Part shown: piece after piece, positions 59,994 through 64,000 of the stretch
Layout of the letters: each line of letters opens with the position of its first letter
Numbering within the stretch: position 1 is the stretch's first letter
DNA from: Lentisalinibacter salinarum
GTDB taxonomy: Bacteria > Pseudomonadota > Gammaproteobacteria > Steroidobacterales > Woeseiaceae
Direction: 5' to 3'
Assembly (NCBI RefSeq): GCF_040706555.1
Contig: NZ_JAPDRH010000003.1
Coordinates: 62,001-126,000, forward strand
Length of the DNA stretch: 64,000 nucleotides
Position numbers and translations under genes: made by a program
The notes under the pieces: generated by a model
Databases searched by the model: none
What the model was told of the DNA's origin: nothing
Seen by the model: only the letters and a program-made list of their open reading frames with translations

Positions 59994-62519
59994 ATGGATC
60001 GCCTCCGCCCCGGCCTGGTGGCCGCCCTCCTGCTCTGTCTGCCGCTGCTGCTGCACGCGGCCGGCGAGCCATGGCTGGGGCGGCCGCTGGCCGACTACAT
60101 CGATTCCCTGAGCCTGCCGGTCATCTATTCCAGCGACGTGGTGCCGCCCGGGCTCAGGGTGGCCCGGGAGCCTACAGCCAGCGACCCGGAATACGCCCTG
60201 CGCCAGGTCCTGGCCGCCTCCGGCCTGGCGCTGGTAAGCGGTCCGGACGACCGCCTGCTGGTGGTGAGCGCCGGCGGCCGCGCCACTCAGACCGATGCAG
60301 CCGTCACCGGCGTCGTCCGCGCGGAGGACGGCGGGCGGCTGGGCGGCGCAGAGGTCGTCGTCGACGGTGCCGGTCGGGGACGAACCGGCCGGGCGGGCGA
60401 ATTCCTGATCCGGGAGGTCGCGCCCGGCAGCCACACGCTGCGGATCCGTCTCGAGGGCTACCTGTCGGCGGAACGCGAGCTGGACCTGCGCGAGGGGCAG
60501 GTGCTCGTGGCCGACATCGTGATGCCCCGCGCTCCGCGGGCCCTGCCCGATCTGGTGGTGACCTCGAGCCTGCACCGGCTCGTCTACGAGAGCCCCGGGT
60601 CACACACCTTCCTCGACCGGGAACGGCTGCTCGATCTCCCCAATCTGGCCGACGACCCGCTGCGCGCAGGCGAGCGGTTGCCGGGCGTCGCCGGCGGCGG
60701 CGTCTCCGCCCGTGCCCACGTGCGCGGCGGCGAGGAGACCGAGACACTGGTCCTGTTCGACGGCCTGCGCCTGTACGAGCCGTTCCACCTGAAGGACTTC
60801 CAGAACGTGGTCAGCATGCTGGACATGCAGGCGGTGGGCGGCATCGATTATTACTCGGGCGGCTTCCCGGCCCGTTACGGGGACCGCATGAGCGCGGTCA
60901 TGGATATCGGCATACGCCGGCCGGTGGCGCCACGCAGCACCGAGGTCAGGGTCGACTTCCTGAATGCCGGCGTGACCTCCCTCGGCACCTTCGAGGCGGG
61001 TGACGGCGAGTGGCTGGCGGCCGTCCGGCGCGGCAACCTGGACCTCATGCTGGAGGCCGTGAATCCGGATCTCGGCACGCCCCGCTACCTCGATCTGCTG
61101 CTGCACGCCGAGCGGGACCTAGGCCCGAGCCTGCGACTCGGCGGCAACGCGCTCGTCTCCCGGGACAAGATCGGTGTCAGCGACTCCGGCGACACGACGG
61201 CGGCGGACGCCCGCTACGACAACCGCTATCTCTGGCTGAACTTGGACTGGTTCGCGACGGCGCGGCTCAGTGCCGCCACCGTGTTGTCCGCGAGCCTGAT
61301 CGAGAATGCCCGCTCCGGCTTCGTCGAGCGTCCCGGCGTGGTGAGCGGCCGGGTCATCCGCGACGAACGCGACTTCCGGATCTTCGGGCTGAAACAGGAC
61401 TGGACCTGGCAGCGCAGCGAGTCGTCCCTCTGGCGCGCCGGTTTCGACCTCAAGCACGTGGAGGGCGAGTACGAGTATGCGAGCGAGCGCGTGCTCGATC
61501 CGCTGTTCGCAGGGCTCGCCGGCGTTACGGGCGCGGGCCCCGAGGTACGGGACTATTCGCTGTCGCCCGGCGGCGCCCAGTTCGCCATGTACGTCGCGCG
61601 GCGCTGGCAGATCAACGACTGGCTGACGGCCGATGCCGGTCTGCGCTGGGACCAACAGACCTACACTACCGCCGCCGACGACGAACAGATCAGCCCGCGT
61701 ATATCCGTGCTCGCCCGGCCGCGTCCGGGGACGGAACTGCGGCTGAGCTGGGGCCGGTTCTACCAGGCCCAGGAACTGAACGAGCTCAAGGTGGCGGACG
61801 GTCAGCCGGACTTCGAGGAAGCGCAGCGCTCGGAGCATGTGATCCTGAGCGCCATCCAGGATATCGGTGCCTACCGGCTGCGGGCGGAACTCTACCGCAA
61901 GAAGATGCGCAGCCTCGCGACCCGGTTCGAAAACCTGACCGACGCCCTGACCCTGCTGCCGGAACTGCAGCCGGACCGCATCCGCCTGGATCCGGAGTCC
62001 GCCACGGCACGGGGTGCGGAGTTGCTGCTGACACGGCGGCCCGGGGATGAGGGGCTGTCCTGGTGGGCCAGTTACGCCTGGTCGGAAGTGCTGGACCGGT
62101 TCGACGAGGGCAAGGTGGCGCGGAGCTGGGATCAGACCCACGCCGTTAAGTTCGGTGTGGACTGGTCGACCGGGCCCTGGGATTTCAGCCTGGCAGCCAG
62201 CGTGCACACGGGCTGGCCGAAGACCCGCCTGCTGCTGGTCGAGGGCGGGACCGGGCCCGAGGTGATCGCGGAGGCCCGCAACCGCCGCCGCTACGAGGAC
62301 TTCCACCGCCTCGATCTCCGGCTCGGCCGGGAGTTCCGTCTGGCCCGGGGCACGCTGGAGGCCTACCTGGAGGTCAGCAACCTGTACAACAGCCGCAACC
62401 CCTGCTGCCTGGAGTACACGCCGATCACCGGCGATGATGGCGGATTGGTACTGGTGGAGGAGACCGATTACTGGCTGCCGTTGGTGCCTTCGCTCGGTGT
62501 GGCCTGGCGCTTCGAGTGA
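59994..62519 (+). CDS. TonB-dependent outer-membrane receptor with STN and carboxypeptidase-regulatory domains
   Basis: An 841-aa receptor: signal peptide (residues 1-23), STN-like domain (about 28-95; YIDSLSLPVIYSSDVVPPGL), a carboxypeptidase-regulatory-like domain (about 102-177), plug (about 180-310; SARAHVRGGEETETLVLFDG) and a 22-strand barrel ending in LGVAWRFE. It resembles receptors for carbohydrates or siderophores; the substrate is unknown. It follows the sigma and FecR genes and is probably their signalling receptor. Confidence 0.88.
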   Translation: MDRLRPGLVAALLLCLPLLLHAAGEPWLGRPLADYIDSLSLPVIYSSDVVPPGLRVAREPTASDPEYALRQVLAASGLALVSGPDDRLLVVSAGGRATQTDAAVTGVVRAEDGGRLGGAEVVVDGAGRGRTGRAGEFLIREVAPGSHTLRIRLEGYLSAERELDLREGQVLVADIVMPRAPRALPDLVVTSSLHRLVYESPGSHTFLDRERLLDLPNLADDPLRAGERLPGVAGGGVSARAHVRGGEETETLVLFDGLRLYEPFHLKDFQNVVSMLDMQAVGGIDYYSGGFPARYGDRMSAVMDIGIRRPVAPRSTEVRVDFLNAGVTSLGTFEAGDGEWLAAVRRGNLDLMLEAVNPDLGTPRYLDLLLHAERDLGPSLRLGGNALVSRDKIGVSDSGDTTAADARYDNRYLWLNLDWFATARLSAATVLSASLIENARSGFVERPGVVSGRVIRDERDFRIFGLKQDWTWQRSESSLWRAGFDLKHVEGEYEYASERVLDPLFAGLAGVTGAGPEVRDYSLSPGGAQFAMYVARRWQINDWLTADAGLRWDQQTYTTAADDEQISPRISVLARPRPGTELRLSWGRFYQAQELNELKVADGQPDFEEAQRSEHVILSAIQDIGAYRLRAELYRKKMRSLATRFENLTDALTLLPELQPDRIRLDPESATARGAELLLTRRPGDEGLSWWASYAWSEVLDRFDEGKVARSWDQTHAVKFGVDWSTGPWDFSLAASVHTGWPKTRLLLVEGGTGPEVIAEARNRRRYEDFHRLDLRLGREFRLARGTLEAYLEVSNLYNSRNPCCLEYTPITGDDGGLVLVEETDYWLPLVPSLGVAWRFE

Positions 62520-62546
62520 TACTCGCCGGATCCCGGCACCGTTCGC

Positions 62547-63548
62547 TCAGGGCCGCGGCACCTGGCGCACCAGGCCTAGCTCGTCGAAGACGGCGGCGGC
62601 ACGGTCGGGGAAATCGGTGAACAGGCCGTCGATGTGCAGTTCGGTCACGAACCAGCGCAGCATCTCCTCGAGGTCGCTGAAACCGGCGGCCAGATCGTCG
62701 GCACGGAAGGTATACGGATGCACCGCGAACCCCGCCGCATGGGCGTCGGCTGCCAGGCGGCCCGCACCGGGCCGCCCGTGGCCGTCCAGCGCGTAGAGCT
62801 GGCCGACCCAGGGTCCGATGGCATCGGCGGTTGCGGCGAGCGCGGCCAGTCCCTCCTCCGTCTTCAGCGCGTCGTAATCGGTGTCGGATTCGCCCCAGTC
62901 GTTCTCGCCGATGAGCTGGACGAGCCGGAAGTCGGTACGGAATTCCTCGCGCAGACGGCGCAGTTCGCTCGCGTCGAAGCACTGGATGTAGACGGCGTCC
63001 GAGCGGGCCGTGACGCCGGCCTCGTCGAGGGCGGCGAGCAGGAGGGCCGAGAGGTCCACTCCCTCGGCCCGGTGCCAGGCCGGGCGCTTGATCTCGGGGT
63101 AGATGCCGACCTGCCGGCCGGTGGAGGCGTTCAGGCCGCGCACCAGCGCGATCTCCTCGGCCAGCGTGTTGATGCGAAAGTTGCCGCTGCGGGCGGGGAA
63201 GCGGCCGGGATAGTTCGCTCGCCTGCGCTCCCCGTCCAGCCTCTCGGTCACCCGCAGCGTGCGGATCTCGGCCAGCGTCAGATCCCGTGCGTACCAGCGT
63301 CCGTCCGCCCGGGCGCGATCGGGGTAGCGTTCGGCCACGTCGGTGACCCGGTCGAGGTGGATGTCGTGCAGAACCAGGAGCGCGTCGTCCTTCGAGGCGA
63401 CGAGGTCCTGCTCCAGGTAGTCGGCGCCGAGGCCGTAGGCCAGCGCCTTGGCCTCCAGCGTGTGCTCCGGCAGGTAGCCGGAGGCGCCCCGGTGCGCGAT
63501 CACGACGGGCCGGCGGGAGGGTCTCGCCATGCCGGCGTTCGTTGCCAT
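62547..63548 (-). CDS. glpQ: Glycerophosphodiester phosphodiesterase (GlpQ type)
   Basis: A 333-aa TIM-barrel enzyme hydrolysing glycerophosphodiesters to glycerol-3-phosphate. The family start VIAHRGASGYLPEHT, the metal-binding DYLEQDLVASKDDALLVLHD and EIKRPAWH are typical of GlpQ. No signal peptide is evident, so it is probably cytoplasmic, unlike E. coli GlpQ. It lies 16 bp downstream of the ferredoxin-NADP reductase gene. Confidence 0.9.
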   Translation of the reverse strand: MATNAGMARPSRRPVVIAHRGASGYLPEHTLEAKALAYGLGADYLEQDLVASKDDALLVLHDIHLDRVTDVAERYPDRARADGRWYARDLTLAEIRTLRVTERLDGERRRANYPGRFPARSGNFRINTLAEEIALVRGLNASTGRQVGIYPEIKRPAWHRAEGVDLSALLLAALDEAGVTARSDAVYIQCFDASELRRLREEFRTDFRLVQLIGENDWGESDTDYDALKTEEGLAALAATADAIGPWVGQLYALDGHGRPGAGRLAADAHAAGFAVHPYTFRADDLAAGFSDLEEMLRWFVTELHIDGLFTDFPDRAAAVFDELGLVRQVPRP

Positions 63549-63564
63549 GCCCGTCGCGGCCGCC

Positions 63565-64000
63565 TCAGTCGTCCACGCCGAGGCGCTTGTGCATGATCGG
63601 GCTGGTCGTCGTGTACTGCAGGTGCACTTTCTTGTCGGGCTCGATGAACGACTTGGCCGCGAAGGCCGCCAGCGCGGCCTCGTGGAAGCCGCTCAGGATC
63701 AGCTTCTTCTTGCCGGGGTAGTGGTTGATGTCGCCGATGGCATAGATCCCCGGGATATTGGTCTCGAACTTCTCCGTGTCCACGTTGATGGTCTTGCGGT
63801 TGATGTCCAGGCCCCACTCGGCGATGGGACCGAGTTTCGGCGCCAGCCCGAAGAACACGAGCAGGTCGTCCAGCTCGACGCGGCGCTCGCCCTGGTCCTT
63901 CACCGCCACGGTCACCGACTGCAGCGTGCCGCCTTCGGCGTCGATGGCGCTCACGTTGCCGAACTCGATCAGATCCATTCTGCCGGTCGCCACCAGCTCG
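63565..64000 (-). CDS. Ferredoxin-NADP reductase, thioredoxin-reductase-like type (C-terminal part)
   Basis: About 143 C-terminal residues of a flavoprotein whose start lies beyond the right edge; the family is about 340 aa. Visible are the NADP/FAD region LDDLLVFFGLAPKLGP, the FAD motif GIYAIGDINHYPGKKKLIL and the characteristic tail TTTSPIMHKRLGV of thioredoxin-reductase-like ferredoxin-NADP reductases. It transfers electrons between NADPH and ferredoxin or flavodoxin. Confidence 0.9.
   Translation of the reverse strand, partial: ELVATGRMDLIEFGNVSAIDAEGGTLQSVTVAVKDQGERRVELDDLLVFFGLAPKLGPIAEWGLDINRKTINVDTEKFETNIPGIYAIGDINHYPGKKKLILSGFHEAALAAFAAKSFIEPDKKVHLQYTTTSPIMHKRLGVDD

Noticed and set aside
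1..64000. CRISPR arrays, insertion sequences, prophage, tRNA or rRNA genes
   Set aside because: No regularly spaced repeats, transposase or integrase motifs, or recognisable tRNA cloverleaf or rRNA sequence was found on reading both strands; a tRNA scan would be decisive.

Overview
This 64 kb window looks like ordinary chromosome from a GC-rich gammaproteobacterium. The evidence is a complete System I cytochrome c maturation operon (ccmABCDEFGHI), tamA-tamB, csrA, PatZ-type protein acetyltransferase, NhaR, and a sigma-FecR-TonB receptor set. A bacterial voltage-gated sodium channel, an Mrp-type Na+/H+ antiporter operon and an SbtA-type Na+/bicarbonate transporter suggest a marine, saline or alkaline habitat. 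The species cannot be named from sequence alone. I saw no rRNA, tRNA, CRISPR array, insertion sequence or prophage. Most genes are tightly packed, and many neighbours share ATGA, GTGA or TGATG junctions.

Layout. 1-6.7 kb: ccm operon, cut at its left end inside ccmA. 6.8-10.2 kb: fatty-acid desaturase, a divergent exported chalcone-isomerase-like protein, a TauE/SafE permease and a crotonase-family protein. 10.3-15.6 kb: tamA-tamB, with an apparent CTG start for tamA behind a 21-codon upstream frame. 15.7-17.4 kb: nitronate-monooxygenase-like enzyme, an atypical csrA and crcB. 17.4-24.3 kb: PLP decarboxylase, sterol-desaturase-family hydroxylase, alkylglycerone-phosphate-synthase-like flavoenzyme, a lipobox methyltransferase, a NERD-like membrane protein and a Frag1/DRAM-like membrane protein. 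24.4-27.6 kb: arfB, cardiolipin synthase, gdhA. 27.7-33 kb: two DUF6491-like exported proteins, an FAD oxidase, a double GST-N protein and hypotheticals. 33.2-42.4 kb: Crp/Fnr regulator, HAD-trehalose-phosphatase fusion, variant RNase HII, DUF72 protein, a sigma-54 activator, a LuxR-type response regulator and a PatZ-like protein.

43.4-43.9 kb holds a deletion scar joining the start of acetate kinase to the end of phosphoketolase. From 44.9 to 55.6 kb lies the most coherent physiological unit. A BacNav-type channel and nhaR sit on the minus strand. Facing away from them is an eleven-gene plus-strand run: mrpE, F, G, a fused MrpA-C/MrpB, C, three antiporter-like subunits, a 99-aa membrane protein, sbtA and sbtB. 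The likely logic is that the Mrp-like complex expels Na+ and maintains the gradient, SbtA spends it to import bicarbonate, SbtB gates SbtA, and the channel and NhaR sense voltage or Na+.

55.7-64 kb holds a DksA/TraR-like protein, an SDR, a CorA-type transporter, an ECF sigma-FecR-TonB receptor system whose FecR ends in an STN-like domain, a glycerophosphodiesterase, and the C-terminal part of a ferredoxin-NADP reductase cut by the window's right edge. All functional calls rest on sequence reading alone; no database search was run.
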